Below, in pieces: positions 44,990-54,587 of a stretch of DNA of 64,000 bases (position 1 is its first letter; each line of letters begins with the position of its first letter). Origin of the DNA: Microbacterium sp. SS28 (GTDB taxonomy: Bacteria > Actinomycetota > Actinomycetes > Actinomycetales > Microbacteriaceae); contig NZ_JAKWJP010000005.1 in assembly GCF_022761035.1 (NCBI RefSeq), forward strand, positions 1 through 64,000. Direction: 5' to 3'. The translations under genes and the position numbers were made by a program. The notes beneath the pieces were generated by a model. The model saw nothing but the letters and a program-made list of their open reading frames with translations. It did not search any database and was not told the origin of the DNA.

Positions 44990-45411
44990 GTGTTCTCCTA
45001 TCCATGCGGGTCTTCGTGTGTTACCAACATGCTGACGATGGGCTCTCGCAGGACTTCACCTAACGCAAACACCTGAATCGTCAGATCGGCGTGGGAACAG
45101 TGAGCGTTCGTCCGTCATCGTAACTGTCGCCACTGGCCCGGTCCGTCCATACGGCTTCGGCGGGAAGATAGACCCCACGTGAACCGGCTCGAGCGCGGCG
45201 ACGGTCGCACATCAGTGAAGACATTCTCGACTCTGCCTGCGACGGGACACTTCAATCGGCGCTGTTTTTGCGCAAGGCGGAGCGGAACGGTTGCCACTGA
45301 ATAGGTCGAGAAATACGATCAACAAACCCCTGCCAGAAAGGGGTTCCGCCTGTTGGAATCCTTCCGATGCGGCGCGGGTGTTTCTACCGTCAACGAGGAA
45401 GTTGAATCAAC
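44990..45411. other. Divergent promoter region with a TTGCGCAA site
   Basis: These 420 bp separate the GH43 gene and the plus-strand secreted hydrolase. They contain TTGCGCAA at 45268-45275, the palindrome AACCCC-N9-GGGGTT near 45324-45344, and no gene that I recognise. Confidence 0.5.
45268..45275. promoter_or_regulatory. TTGCGCAA operator candidate
   Basis: An exact 8-bp palindrome embedded in CTGTTTTTGCGCAAGG, 137 bp upstream of the 45412 start. It is the same core as the five sites around the LacI gene at 58886, so the hydrolase-esterase-rhamnosidase operon probably belongs to that regulon. Confidence 0.6.
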
Positions 45412-47553
45412 GTGAACCAGGCAAACCTCCCGCCCCGCACAACGTGGGCGGCTGGACCCACACACCGGCGGCCCTTCGCCGTCATCGCCGGGATCATGGT
45501 CGCGCTCGTCGCTGCCGGTTTCACCGGCTCACCCGCAGTGGCGGTCGAACCTCAGCAGTGTGCGCCCGACGCGCGCGGCGCCTGGCAGATCAGCGCCGAC
45601 TGCATCGATCCTCTGTACACGCAGCCAGTGATCGATGCCGAGACCGACGAGACGGCGCCCGTCCCTCACCACCGCGTCTCGGGTCACTTCGAGGGCACGA
45701 ACATTCAGTTCAACATCTACCTGCACCCCGAAGCCGACAAGGACAAGTGGGAGGGGCGCTTCTTCCAGTACACGTATCCCATCACCTTCACGCCGGGAGA
45801 GAACCTGTCGCAAGCCAAAGACCGGGCGATCGAATTCGGCTTCGCGAGCGGGGGTTACACCGTGCAGGCCGGAAACACCTTCCTGTCCTTGGGCTACCGG
45901 CACGCGGCTGCTGCTGCGAAGTTCGCCGAGCAGGTCGCGAAGGACTACTACGGGACCGACCGGGAAATCTTCGGCTACCTGTACGGGCTGAGCGGCGGCT
46001 CCCTTCAGACGGTCGGCGCCGCTGAGAACGTCAAGGGCGTCTGGCAAGGCTTCGTGCCGGTCGTTCAGGCGGTGCCGCAGCCCAACAGCTACCCCACGAA
46101 TGGCCGATCAGCGGCCGAACTGATCCTCACTGATAAGGCCGCGGAGATCCGAGATGCTCTGCTGCCCGGCGGCAGCGGCGACCCATACGCGACCCTCGAT
46201 GAGGCCGAGCGGGCCATGCTGACGGAACTGCACCTGCTCGGCATCCCCTGGAAAGCGTGGGAGAACCCCGACTACCTGTTGGGCAACGACAGCAGGTTCT
46301 ACGGCGCCGGGCTGGACTCGGACGCACCCCTGACCTATGACCCCACTTACGTCGATGACTTCTGGAATGCGGCAGGATATCTCGGTACCGAGAACTCTGC
46401 ACTCGGTGCAAGGGTCCGTGCCGAATTGGTGGAGATGGGCGACACCCTGGGACACCGTTGGAACATCGCAAAGCGCTTCGCGTACCGCTACCAGCTCCCC
46501 ACAGCAGACCAGGGATGGATCGCGCTGGACCAGTTCCGCAAGGCGGACGGCACCCCGCTCTACCCGCAGCGCGCCGTTGAGCGTTTCGAACCACCGCGCT
46601 TCAATGCGGTGGCAGGCGACACGGCGTTCGACGGCTCGGTCAACGGCAAGGTCATCGTCGTGTCCAACCTGTACGACGTCGACGCACTGCCGCTGCACAC
46701 CGACTGGTACCGCAAGCGCGTCGAACAGAGCCTTGGCGCCGCCGCGGCCGACTCATACCGGGTCTACTTCAACGATCGGGCCGACCACAATCTGCCCGGC
46801 ACCGTCGGAGATCGCGCGGCAAGTCTCGTCGACTATAACGGGATCATCGAGCAAGCTCTTCGGGACATGGCGAGCTGGGTCGAGGAGGGCGTCCCTGCGC
46901 CCGCATCCACGGAGTATGACATGAAGGACTCGCAGGTCGTCGTCCGCTTGGAGGACGCCGACACTCACGGCGGAATTCAGCCCACCGCGGCCCTGACCAT
47001 CAACGGCGCGGATCGGGCCGAAGTCGAGACCGGTCAGTCCGTGAATTTTATGCTCACCGCCGACGCACCCGATGGCCTTGGCAAGGTAGTGCAGACCTGG
47101 TTCGACTATCTCGGGATCGGGGCTTTCGAAGACGTACCCTTCGGAGACCCCGCGAACGAGGTGACGACCACTGCCACGCACACCTACACGACCGTCGGCA
47201 CCGTTTTCGCCGGCGCGCAGGTAGCCGCGAACCGCAACGGCAACATCGGGGATCCCAACGCCCAGCTCCTGAATCTGGACCGGGTTCGCATTGTCGTGCA
47301 CGAAGGCACCGCACCTGTCGTCACCTCCGAGAGGTCCACAGGCCGAACAGTGATTCTGGATGCAACCGACGACTACTCGGGAGTGGCCTCCATCGAGTAC
47401 CGCATCATCAAGAAGCCCGGCGCTGCGCCGTCCGCTTGGCAGACGTACACCGGACCGGTCAAGCTGACCGACTCCAAGGCGGTTCTCGAATACCGCGCCA
47501 CGGACAACTCCGGCAAGACGAGTGAGACCGAGGTCATCGCGGCGCGTGCCTGA
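45412..47553 (+). CDS. Secreted alpha/beta-hydrolase (tannase/feruloyl-esterase-like) with PKD-like domain
   Basis: A 713-residue exported protein. The signal peptide has a Tat-like THRRPFAVIAG start and ends at AVA/VE (residue 44). The catalytic part (about 85-490) has the nucleophile elbow GLSGG (Ser194) and late DRADHNLPG, which may carry the catalytic His. Overall it resembles large tannase-like esterases, but the match is loose. Residues about 515-640 read as a PKD-like domain (VETGQSVNFMLTADAP, THTYTTVGTVFAGAQV), and the last 70 as another beta domain with DYSGVASIEYRI. The GTG start has GAGGAAG rather far upstream (12 nt). It probably removes ester groups from plant glycans outside the cell. 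Confidence 0.65.
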   Translation: MNQANLPPRTTWAAGPTHRRPFAVIAGIMVALVAAGFTGSPAVAVEPQQCAPDARGAWQISADCIDPLYTQPVIDAETDETAPVPHHRVSGHFEGTNIQFNIYLHPEADKDKWEGRFFQYTYPITFTPGENLSQAKDRAIEFGFASGGYTVQAGNTFLSLGYRHAAAAAKFAEQVAKDYYGTDREIFGYLYGLSGGSLQTVGAAENVKGVWQGFVPVVQAVPQPNSYPTNGRSAAELILTDKAAEIRDALLPGGSGDPYATLDEAERAMLTELHLLGIPWKAWENPDYLLGNDSRFYGAGLDSDAPLTYDPTYVDDFWNAAGYLGTENSALGARVRAELVEMGDTLGHRWNIAKRFAYRYQLPTADQGWIALDQFRKADGTPLYPQRAVERFEPPRFNAVAGDTAFDGSVNGKVIVVSNLYDVDALPLHTDWYRKRVEQSLGAAAADSYRVYFNDRADHNLPGTVGDRAASLVDYNGIIEQALRDMASWVEEGVPAPASTEYDMKDSQVVVRLEDADTHGGIQPTAALTINGADRAEVETGQSVNFMLTADAPDGLGKVVQTWFDYLGIGAFEDVPFGDPANEVTTTATHTYTTVGTVFAGAQVAANRNGNIGDPNAQLLNLDRVRIVVHEGTAPVVTSERSTGRTVILDATDDYSGVASIEYRIIKKPGAAPSAWQTYTGPVKLTDSKAVLEYRATDNSGKTSETEVIAARA

Positions 47554-47566
47554 CTGAAAGAGGCAT

Positions 47567-47602
47567 GGCGGCCGCGGCACGAAGATTTGTGCGGCGGCCG
47601 CC
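47567..47602 (+). terminator. Strong GC hairpin after the secreted hydrolase gene
   Basis: GGCGGCCGC (47567-47575) pairs with GCGGCCGCC (47594-47602), and inside it GCAC pairs with GTGC. It falls 14 bp after the stop codon. There is no T run, so it may be a weak terminator or mRNA 3' stabiliser before the esterase gene. Confidence 0.55.
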
Positions 47603-47646
47603 TTGGCTCCCCGACAACACGCGCAAGCACCCAGAATGAGGAGACA

Positions 47647-48816
47647 ATGCCCATGACGCACGGCACCACGGTGGACCTGCTGGCGGAGAGCCGCTTCGCC
47701 CCGGTCATCGACGCGTTCACCAAGACGCTCGACGAAACGGATCGAAGCGGCGCGGCGCTGTCGGTGTGGCTGGACGGGCAGCCGGTGATCGAGGCGCGAG
47801 GCGGTACCGCCGATGTGCGCACCGGCGACGCGTGGCAGCCCGATACGCTCGCGGTCGTCTTCTCCTGTACCAAGGGTCTGGCCGCGATCGCCATCGGACG
47901 TCTGCTCCAGTCCGGAGTTCTAACCTCACTCGAGATCCCCGTCGCGGAGATCTGGCCGGAGTTCGCTGCGCACGGCAAGGGCCGCGTCTCGGTCGGCGAC
48001 GCCCTCGCACACCGCGCTGGCGTTTCGGCGCCCACAACAGACGTCACGATCGCGGAGCTCCTCGACGGTGCGGCATTTGCTCGCATCATCGCCGAGCAGA
48101 AGCCGTTCTGGAAGCCGGGAACCTCACACCAATATCACGCGGTCACCGTGGGAGCGATCAGCGCTCAGATAATCTCTCGCCTGTCGGGCCGTTCGCTCGG
48201 CGAGTTCTTGGCCGACGAGATCGCGCGGCCGCTCCAGGCCGACACATGGATCGGACTTCCGGTCGAACACGAGCCGCGAGTCGCCTACATGATCGAGGGT
48301 CAGCCTGCCCCACCTGCGCCGCCCGCCGACACGAACCCCGACCTGACCTGGCTGGAACGCGCGGTCACCCTCGGTGGCGCCCTGCCGCAGAACCTCCTGG
48401 CGCCTGGATTGGGATTCAACCATCGCGAACTGCATGCCGCAGAGATCGGCGGAGCCGGAGGGATATCCAGCGCCACCGGGCTTGCTCGCATCTGGTCTGC
48501 AACCGTCGCGGAAACCCGTGGAGTCCGGCTGTGGAACACGGAGACGGCTCGAGCTTTCGCCCAGCCACGCAGCGTGGGAACCCCGTTCTTCGACAGCGGC
48601 CCGCCGCCCTACCAGGCATGGGGCGCGGGCGTGATGATTCCCTCGGGATGGGACCCATACCTGAGCCACGCCTCATTCGGCCACGACGGTGCCGGCGGAC
48701 AGGTGGCATTCGCCGACCTGGATGCCCGGGTCGGGTTCGCGTACGTGACGAATCGGCTCGTCGACATGGAGCGCGGCATCAGCGTCATCAACGCTCTTCG
48801 CGACGCACTCGGATAG
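47647..48816 (+). CDS. Serine hydrolase of the beta-lactamase/family VIII esterase type
   Basis: A 389-residue cytoplasmic enzyme. The S-x-x-K motif is Ser73-Cys-Thr-Lys76 in [11 protein letters not shown], the Tyr motif is HQYHAVTVG (Tyr163), and the C-terminal box is [15 protein letters not shown]. This is the EstB/class C-like pattern of carboxylesterases active on short-chain or acetyl esters. It has no signal peptide. ATG 47647 has AGGAG six bases upstream. It sits between the secreted hydrolase and a GH78 rhamnosidase, so it likely de-esterifies imported oligosaccharides (inference). Confidence 0.87.
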   Translation: MPMTHGTTVDLLAESRFAPVIDAFTKTLDETDRSGAALSVWLDGQPVIEARGGTADVRTGDAWQPDTLAVVFSCTKGLAAIAIGRLLQSGVLTSLEIPVAEIWPEFAAHGKGRVSVGDALAHRAGVSAPTTDVTIAELLDGAAFARIIAEQKPFWKPGTSHQYHAVTVGAISAQIISRLSGRSLGEFLADEIARPLQADTWIGLPVEHEPRVAYMIEGQPAPPAPPADTNPDLTWLERAVTLGGALPQNLLAPGLGFNHRELHAAEIGGAGGISSATGLARIWSATVAETRGVRLWNTETARAFAQPRSVGTPFFDSGPPPYQAWGAGVMIPSGWDPYLSHASFGHDGAGGQVAFADLDARVGFAYVTNRLVDMERGISVINALRDALG

Positions 48817-48902
48817 CCGGGGCAGTTGCTTACGAAGACGACGGACGTCAGCCGAATCACGCCGCTCTCATCCCCCGAAACGCAGACGCGCCGAGGACAA
48901 CC

Positions 48903-51605
48903 ATGACTCACCGCGCATCAGTCCACCGCCCGCGCCGCGCCGAGCCGCCGGAGATGCTGACCGCTGAGACCAATGCACGGGCCTTCGAGAGTGGGTTGCA
49001 TTCAGAGTGGATCGCCCTTCCGACCCCAGCCGCTTCTCGAGCCCTCCGCGAAACGCAACGAGACGAGATCGACTGGGCGCAGGACTCGAATCTGGGACAG
49101 GTATTCACGGCCGAAGGCCCCTTCAGCGCAGTCCACGCAGACCTGACAGGACCGCTGCTCGCCGACGTCGGGTTCACGCTGGATGTCATCTCCACCACGG
49201 GCCGCATCGTCGCCAGTCGCACCGTCGACGGTCCGCAGCACATGTGGGATCGTCACCTCCACTTCGTTCCGATCAACCCGCCGGCGCCGGCGGGCAGTTA
49301 CGAACTGCGGCTGACCGTGACGCATGGAAGCCTGGGCTGGTACCGACGGAGGCGCGCGGCCACGGCCGGCGACGACGGAGTTTCGCCACTGCCGATCCTT
49401 GGCACTGCGCTCATCGGTGGGGCGCCCGCGCCTGGCACACGCTGTATGGCCGTGGAGACCGACCCCTCCCCCAATCCCGTCTTCCGGCGACGGTTCACGA
49501 TGAGCCGGCGCGCCTCTGACGCCTTTCTTTCAGGAACCATCCTGGGCAACGGCATCATCACCATCAATGGCACTCCGGTCGGACCGGAAATGCTCGACCC
49601 TGCTCCTACGGTTTATACCGCTCGCGTTTTGTATCGGACCTGGAACGTCGAGCATCTTCTGCGGCTAGGACGCAACACCATCGAGGTAGAGGCAGGCCGC
49701 GGAATGTTCGGAGCGCGCGGCGCCAACGTGTGGGGTTGGCACGTCGCCCCGTGGCACGCCGAGCCGATGACGCGCCTTCTTCTCCAGTGGCAGGATCGCG
49801 ATCGCATTCACAGCGACGGGACCAGCCGCCAGTGGGAAGCAGCGATTGGTTCCACACTGCGAGAGACGCTGTACGGCGGCGAGCACTCCGTCTCCAGTGC
49901 GCACAAGCCTGACTGGCAGACCGCCACCGTCGTCTCCGGGCCCAGCGGCACCCTCACCCCCGCGGCCCTCCCGCCGGTCCGGGAGATCCGGCGCATTTCG
50001 CCCGCCTCGGCTCGGTCCTCTGCCGCTGAGCGCACTCTGTACGACTTCGGCACTGTTGTGGCAGGCAAGGTGATCGTCGATATCCAGGGCCCGCCGGGCA
50101 GCAGCGTTTCTGTTCGGTACGGCGAGAACGTCTCGTCTGAAGGTCGGGTGACGGTGCACAACCCCCTCGTGGCTGACGTGCCGCAGCTTGACACCCACAC
50201 TTTCCACACGGCCGCAGCGGTGGCCGGCTGGTCGGCGAAGTTCGGGTACCGCGGCTTCCGGTGGGTGGAAGTCGAAACCCACGGCGACTCGTCGGCCGCG
50301 GCGCCCGTCGCAGTCGTGATGCACACGGACGTCGCACAGGCGGGCACGTTCGAGACCGACGAGCCGGTGTTGCGGTGGGCAGACGCGGCTTTCAGGAGAA
50401 CGCTCCTGAACAATCTCCAGGGATACCCCACGGACACCCCGGTGTACGAGAAGAACGGGTGGACCGCCGATGCCATGTTGGCCATGGAAGCCTCCTTGCA
50501 GCATGTGGATGGGCGGGCGCTGTTCGGAAAGTGGATGCAGGACCACGCGGACTCCCAGAGCCTCGACGGGTCAATCCCCCAGATCGTCCCGTCCCCGGGA
50601 TTCGGGGAAGCCGCCGATCCCGCGTGGAGCGGGTCCGCCGTCATCATCCCCTGGCAGTTGTACTGGGAGTACGGCGATATAGAGCACCTGCAGCAAGCCG
50701 CAACGATGGTGGAGAGGTATGCGGAGGCACTGATCCGCATCGCCGGGGACGGCGTGTGGCCCTCTCGAAGCTGGGGCGACTGGTTGGCACCCGGCTACGA
50801 AATCCCTCCGGAAGGGACGGCGCCGACGGGAACGCTCATGATGGTCACGGTGCTGCAGCACGCTGCCAAGATCATGAGCACCCTGGGAGCTGCTGACACG
50901 GCGAATCATTTCGCCAGCGCCGCCCGCCGCACAGCCAAGGCATATCACTCGGGCTACTTCGATCCTGAGCTAGGGTTCTACACCGCTGGGCATGCCGGGT
51001 ACCGGCAGACGATGAACGCACTGCCGCTCCTGTTCGACGTCGTACCAGAAGGATGCCGGGCCAGCGTCGCACAAAGCCTGGCCGCGGACATAGAGGAGAG
51101 AACCCTAGGTCACCTCGACACCGGCGCAGTGGGTGCACGCTACCTTCCGGATGCACTCAGCCTGATCAACCGCGATGACCTCGCGCTGGACGTACTGACC
51201 CAGCAGAGCGCGCCGGGGTGGGGAGCCTGGTACGCGGCCGGCGAGCAGACCCTCATGGAGGCGTGGGACGCCAGCGCCCGGTCTCGCAACCACTACTTTC
51301 TCGGCGGCGCGCTGAGTTGGGTGCACCAGAGAGTCGGAGGCATGCGCGCGGCGGCACCAGGCTGGGAGGTGATTGACATCGATCCTGTTGACGACCCGCG
51401 AGTCGCCCGCGCCAGCATCCGGCACATCACACCCGCCGGCGAGGCAGCCCTCGCGTGGAGGCGCACCGCCGAAGGCATTGACATTGACATTGACGTGCCC
51501 CCGGACAGCACCGCCCGGGTCCGACATGGCCGCGAAACCATAGCGCTGGGTCCTGGCCAGCATCACCATCATCGGGCGCGTAGCGAGCATCCCGTACGGG
51601 GTTGA
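48903..51605 (+). CDS. Glycoside hydrolase family 78 alpha-L-rhamnosidase
   Basis: A 900-residue multi-domain enzyme without a signal peptide. N-terminal beta-sandwich domains (to about residue 480) include the carbohydrate-binding [18 protein letters not shown] and [15 protein letters not shown]. The (alpha/alpha)6 barrel follows with the GH78 general-acid region [22 protein letters not shown] (Glu of VYEKNGW), [18 protein letters not shown] and [11 protein letters not shown]. The C-terminal beta domain ends near [20 protein letters not shown] precedes ATG 48903. Its stop codon lies one base before the target site of the IS element, so the reading frame is intact. Confidence 0.9.
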   Translation: MTHRASVHRPRRAEPPEMLTAETNARAFESGLHSEWIALPTPAASRALRETQRDEIDWAQDSNLGQVFTAEGPFSAVHADLTGPLLADVGFTLDVISTTGRIVASRTVDGPQHMWDRHLHFVPINPPAPAGSYELRLTVTHGSLGWYRRRRAATAGDDGVSPLPILGTALIGGAPAPGTRCMAVETDPSPNPVFRRRFTMSRRASDAFLSGTILGNGIITINGTPVGPEMLDPAPTVYTARVLYRTWNVEHLLRLGRNTIEVEAGRGMFGARGANVWGWHVAPWHAEPMTRLLLQWQDRDRIHSDGTSRQWEAAIGSTLRETLYGGEHSVSSAHKPDWQTATVVSGPSGTLTPAALPPVREIRRISPASARSSAAERTLYDFGTVVAGKVIVDIQGPPGSSVSVRYGENVSSEGRVTVHNPLVADVPQLDTHTFHTAAAVAGWSAKFGYRGFRWVEVETHGDSSAAAPVAVVMHTDVAQAGTFETDEPVLRWADAAFRRTLLNNLQGYPTDTPVYEKNGWTADAMLAMEASLQHVDGRALFGKWMQDHADSQSLDGSIPQIVPSPGFGEAADPAWSGSAVIIPWQLYWEYGDIEHLQQAATMVERYAEALIRIAGDGVWPSRSWGDWLAPGYEIPPEGTAPTGTLMMVTVLQHAAKIMSTLGAADTANHFASAARRTAKAYHSGYFDPELGFYTAGHAGYRQTMNALPLLFDVVPEGCRASVAQSLAADIEERTLGHLDTGAVGARYLPDALSLINRDDLALDVLTQQSAPGWGAWYAAGEQTLMEAWDASARSRNHYFLGGALSWVHQRVGGMRAAAPGWEVIDIDPVDDPRVARASIRHITPAGEAALAWRRTAEGIDIDIDVPPDSTARVRHGRETIALGPGQHHHHRARSEHPVRG

Positions 51606-51608
51606 CTA

Positions 51609-52580
51609 GGGCGTGTCTCCCATATGGATGGTGAGGTCCGCGGCAGTCTGATTGGGTGAGAGCGGATTCGCGGCATCGAGTGTTCACGGACGAGCAGTGG
51701 GAGCGGATCGCGCCGTTGTTGCCCTCGAATGAGGGCCGGCGCGGCCACCCGTTCGGTGACAGTCGCCGCGTGGTTGAGGGCGTCGCGTACCGGTACCGGA
51801 CGGGAATCCCGTGGCGGGACTTGCCGCGGGAGGAGTTCGGGCCGTGGCAGACGGTGTGGAAGCGGCACCGCCGATACGCCGGTGACGGCACCTGGGATCG
51901 GGTACTGGTGCGGATCCTGGCCGACGCGGACGCGGCAGGGAAGATCGACTGGTCGGTGTCGGTGGACGCGACGATCGCGCGTGCGCATCAACATGCGACG
52001 AACACGACCCGCCCCGAGCAGGACACGGGGGGCGGGATCGAATCACAAGAAGCTGCCGTGGCACGAGGTTGAACCGGCCGGGCACGGCATCGGACGCTCG
52101 CGCGGCGGGTTGACCACGAAGATCCACCAGGCCGTCGACGGTCGCGGCCGGCCGTTGGCGATGGTGATCACCGGCGGGCAGCGCAACGACGGGGCCATGC
52201 TCGCTCACGTGCTCGCCGAGATCCACGTCCCCCGGCTTGGTCCGGGACGTCCACGGACCCGCCCCGACGCGGTCATCGCCGACCGGGCCTACACATCCGG
52301 GGTGACCCGGACCGCGTTGCGCCGCAGAGGCATTCGGGCCGTCATTCGGGAGAAGAGCGACCAGATCGCGGGTCGCAAACGCCGCGGCCGCCGCGGCGGA
52401 AGGCCGCCCGGGTTGGACGCCGACGCCTACCGCGGCCGCAACGTCGTGGAGCGCTCGTTCGCTCTCGCCAAGCAATGGCGGGCCCTCGCCACCCGCTACG
52501 ACAAGCTCGCGATCACCTACCGCGCCGCCGTCACCCTCAGCGCCATCCTCACCTGGCTACGCCATATAGGAGACACACCC
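51609..52580 (+). mobile_element. IS5-family insertion sequence (IS427-like group)
   Basis: A 972-bp element. The ends GGGCGTGTCTCCCATATGG and, inverted, GGGTGTGTCTCCTATATGG match at 17 of 19 positions. A TA duplication (51607-51608 and 52581-52582) lies within CTAG on both sides. It encodes two overlapping transposase frames joined by a +1 shift. The element looks complete and recent, since both ends and the target duplication are intact. It was inserted at CTAG between the convergent stops of GH78 and an aldo/keto reductase remnant. Confidence 0.93.
51656..52072 (+). CDS. IS5-family transposase, upstream frame (OrfA)
   Basis: A 138-residue N-terminal part: VFTDEQWERIAPLLPSNEGRRGHPFGDSRRVVEGVAYRYRTGIPWRDLPREEFGPWQTVWKRHRR, then SVDATIARAHQHATN. 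This is the DUF4096-type DNA-binding domain of IS5 transposases and includes the first catalytic Asp (VDATIARAH). GTG 51656 starts it. After a run of six G at about 52027-52032 the frame runs to a stop, and the transposase continues in the +1 frame. Confidence 0.9.
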   Translation: MRADSRHRVFTDEQWERIAPLLPSNEGRRGHPFGDSRRVVEGVAYRYRTGIPWRDLPREEFGPWQTVWKRHRRYAGDGTWDRVLVRILADADAAGKIDWSVSVDATIARAHQHATNTTRPEQDTGGGIESQEAAVARG

Positions 52581-52583
52581 TAG
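52032..52583 (+). CDS. IS5-family transposase, downstream frame (OrfB, needs +1 shift)
   Basis: The frame continues SNHKKLPWHEVEPAGHGIGRSRGGLTTKIHQAVDGRGRPLAMVITGGQRNDGAML, then DAVIADRAYTSG with the second catalytic Asp and RNVVERSFALAKQWRALATRYDKLA with the DDE Glu. No start codon of its own is obvious near the beginning, so it is probably made as a fusion with OrfA by frameshifting at the G run. The TAG stop is formed by the right end and the target duplication. Confidence 0.88.
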   Translation, partial: AGSNHKKLPWHEVEPAGHGIGRSRGGLTTKIHQAVDGRGRPLAMVITGGQRNDGAMLAHVLAEIHVPRLGPGRPRTRPDAVIADRAYTSGVTRTALRRRGIRAVIREKSDQIAGRKRRGRRGGRPPGLDADAYRGRNVVERSFALAKQWRALATRYDKLAITYRAAVTLSAILTWLRHIGDTP

Positions 52584-52790
52584 TTCACAACTTCCTCGAG
52601 CTCAGCCCAGAGTTCGAAGGGAATCGGCGTCGCGCTGTTGTGCACGACTTCCATAACCCGGGCGGGCGAGGAAACGCCCACCACAGTGGAACTGGCCGTC
52701 TATCCCTTGTAGAGAACTGCAGAGCTGCTGGTCCCTATGCACAGCTCGGAAACGTGGGGCCCAGAGTGACCCAGCGAGCGCAGATGCGGA
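52581..52790 (-). pseudogene. Aldo/keto reductase remnant with an internal deletion
   Basis: On the minus strand the N-terminal strand of an aldo/keto reductase, SLGHSGPHVSELCIGTSS, is followed within a few codons by a stop. Then, in another frame, the usual C-terminal part follows: SSTVVGVSSPARVMEVV and ATPIPFELWAELEEVV, with a stop at the IS target CTAG. Over 200 central residues are missing. It lies downstream of the DUF5060 gene and was probably the fourth gene of the rhamnosidase operon. Confidence 0.65.
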
Positions 52791-52841
52791 CGTGCGTCCG
52801 AAGCCGATTCAGAGTTGTCGGGCGTCGCAGTGCGGCTTCCA

Positions 52842-54575
52842 TCAGCGATCCACCGACACCAGTCGCAGCGCGCAGTACGGGCGGCCCGGGAGATCGAACC
52901 GGACGGTCCCTTTGTGCTCGCCGGGAAGTCGCTCGACGGTCATGTTCCAGGAGTCGATGACATCCACGTGCGCCGTCATACCCTGCGGGATTACAACGTT
53001 GCGGAACGAGGGTTGCCCGGCGCCGAAGTAGATGAGCTGGTACTCCCCGCGCGCGCCGGCGTGCTGGGCATCGAAGTCCGACGGCAACGGGTCGATCCGG
53101 CCGGTGGGCGACTCTTCGATGATCCGTCCCAGGAACGCGAGCCGTGCTGGACTCTCACCGCGAAGCCGTCCACCTTTGGCCCAGAACACCGTCTCGTCGT
53201 CGGAGTAGTAGGTCTCACCGTGGGTGACGTAGCCTCCGCTCATCGCGACAGCCCAGGAACGGCTGACGAGCTCTTCGGCCGTGAGGAAGCCCCATCCCTG
53301 ATCGAGGTCACCCTCGTACCCGCACTCATCGATGATGACCGGCTTATTGAATCGCCGGCGCCACTCACGGACCAGACCGCCCAGGCCTTCTCCGCATTGG
53401 ATGCTGCAGTGGGTCGCCCATTCGGATGCGTAGTCCCAGATCTCCACCCAGTTGTGAATCGAGATCGGGTGGCCGTAGGGGTCGTTGGTACGCACGAGCC
53501 GCCCGATTCGGTCCCAGTCCTCGGGGCTCTTGTCGAGCAGCAGGTCGTATTCGTTGGCGAGCGACCACCAGACGTTCGGAAATGCCGAGAGTCTGCGCAC
53601 GACATAGCTCACGTACCGGTCGTCCGCCGCCTTTCCGAGATGAGAGAAGCCCCAGCGGTCGTACGGGTGGAAGAGGATCAGATCGGCATCGATTCCGAGG
53701 GCGGCGAGTTGCTCGAGGCGCTGCTCGAGCGTCCGGAAGTACGCCAGGTCGAAACGCTCCAGGTCCCAGCCGTCATGCGTTCGAGGAAAGACGAACCGGT
53801 CCGGTTCATTCGCGTTATAGAGGAAATGCTTGGGGAACAGGCTCATTCTCAACTTCGAGAATGATGTCTTCGCGAGAGAGTCGAGGGTTTCCTGCTGGAG
53901 CGCGTCGTCCTGGTGAGTCCACGCGTAAGCAGTGGTGCCGATCGGAGTGAACGGTGTGCCGTCGGCGAACGAGAAGTGGAACCCGTCGGCGCGGACAGCA
54001 CCTCGAGCATCCGACGGGGCGACCTCGACGGAGCCGGCCAACCCGTCGAGTGACCGTGCGTTGGACTTCGTGACGAACTCCCACGTCCCTGCCTCCGCGG
54101 GAAGGAACCGCAACGCATAGCGTCCGTCGCCGTCGTAGAACCCGCCCACGTCGACGCTCTGGCCGGCCCTAGAGAATCGGGCTGTCAGCTCGACGTCGGT
54201 GAAGGGGTTGCCGTGCGACGGGCCGGCGATGGCGATTTCCAGCATCCGGTTCGCGGAGGCACCGGACGGGAGAAGCACCGAGGCGCTCGCTCGCGCGGTC
54301 TCCGCGCTCTCGTAATCAGCGGGCGGCACGATCGGCGAGACTTCCTGTGGGCGTGGGGTCAGATCCTCGATCTGGGTCAGGTGACCCAGGAGTTGCGCGA
54401 TACGGGGGTCCGAAGGCTCCAGAATCACGCCCAGAATCGACCGGAGGGGAAAGGAATCGCCGCTCGCCAAAGGCGAGTCGAGCACTTCCGGTGCGATCTC
54501 TCCGACGACAGCGCGCGAATCTGCCTGAGCAAGCACATCCTTGAGTGCGGAGCGTGAGTGGAAAGTTGCCATCAT
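52842..54575 (-). CDS. DUF5060/DUF5605-type TIM-barrel glycoside hydrolase
   Basis: A 577-residue protein. Residues about 95-185 form a DUF5060-like beta domain (NPFTDVELTARFSRAGQSVDVGGFYDGDGRYALRFLPAEAGTWEF). A TIM barrel of the GH-A type follows, with FTPIGTTAYAWTHQ, FPNVWWSLANEYDLL (predicted acid/base Glu) and KPVIIDECGYEGDL (predicted nucleophile Glu). The C-terminal part is a beta sandwich. It has no signal peptide. It starts 12 bp after the GH43 stop in the rhamnosidase operon. Activity is not established for the close group; glycosidases for apiose-, arabinose- or galactose-type linkages are possible. Confidence 0.8.
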   Translation of the reverse strand: MMATFHSRSALKDVLAQADSRAVVGEIAPEVLDSPLASGDSFPLRSILGVILEPSDPRIAQLLGHLTQIEDLTPRPQEVSPIVPPADYESAETARASASVLLPSGASANRMLEIAIAGPSHGNPFTDVELTARFSRAGQSVDVGGFYDGDGRYALRFLPAEAGTWEFVTKSNARSLDGLAGSVEVAPSDARGAVRADGFHFSFADGTPFTPIGTTAYAWTHQDDALQQETLDSLAKTSFSKLRMSLFPKHFLYNANEPDRFVFPRTHDGWDLERFDLAYFRTLEQRLEQLAALGIDADLILFHPYDRWGFSHLGKAADDRYVSYVVRRLSAFPNVWWSLANEYDLLLDKSPEDWDRIGRLVRTNDPYGHPISIHNWVEIWDYASEWATHCSIQCGEGLGGLVREWRRRFNKPVIIDECGYEGDLDQGWGFLTAEELVSRSWAVAMSGGYVTHGETYYSDDETVFWAKGGRLRGESPARLAFLGRIIEESPTGRIDPLPSDFDAQHAGARGEYQLIYFGAGQPSFRNVVIPQGMTAHVDVIDSWNMTVERLPGEHKGTVRFDLPGRPYCALRLVSVDR

Positions 54576-54587
54576 TGATCCTTCCTA

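Noticed and set aside
47766..48902. Start of the GH78 frame far upstream (47766)
   Set aside because: That stretch overlaps the esterase gene in another phase and reads as Arg-rich shadow; ATG 48903 has a Shine-Dalgarno and begins the real protein.
51590..51605. Truncation of GH78 by the IS element
   Set aside because: The TGA stop precedes the TA target site, so the native end is preserved.
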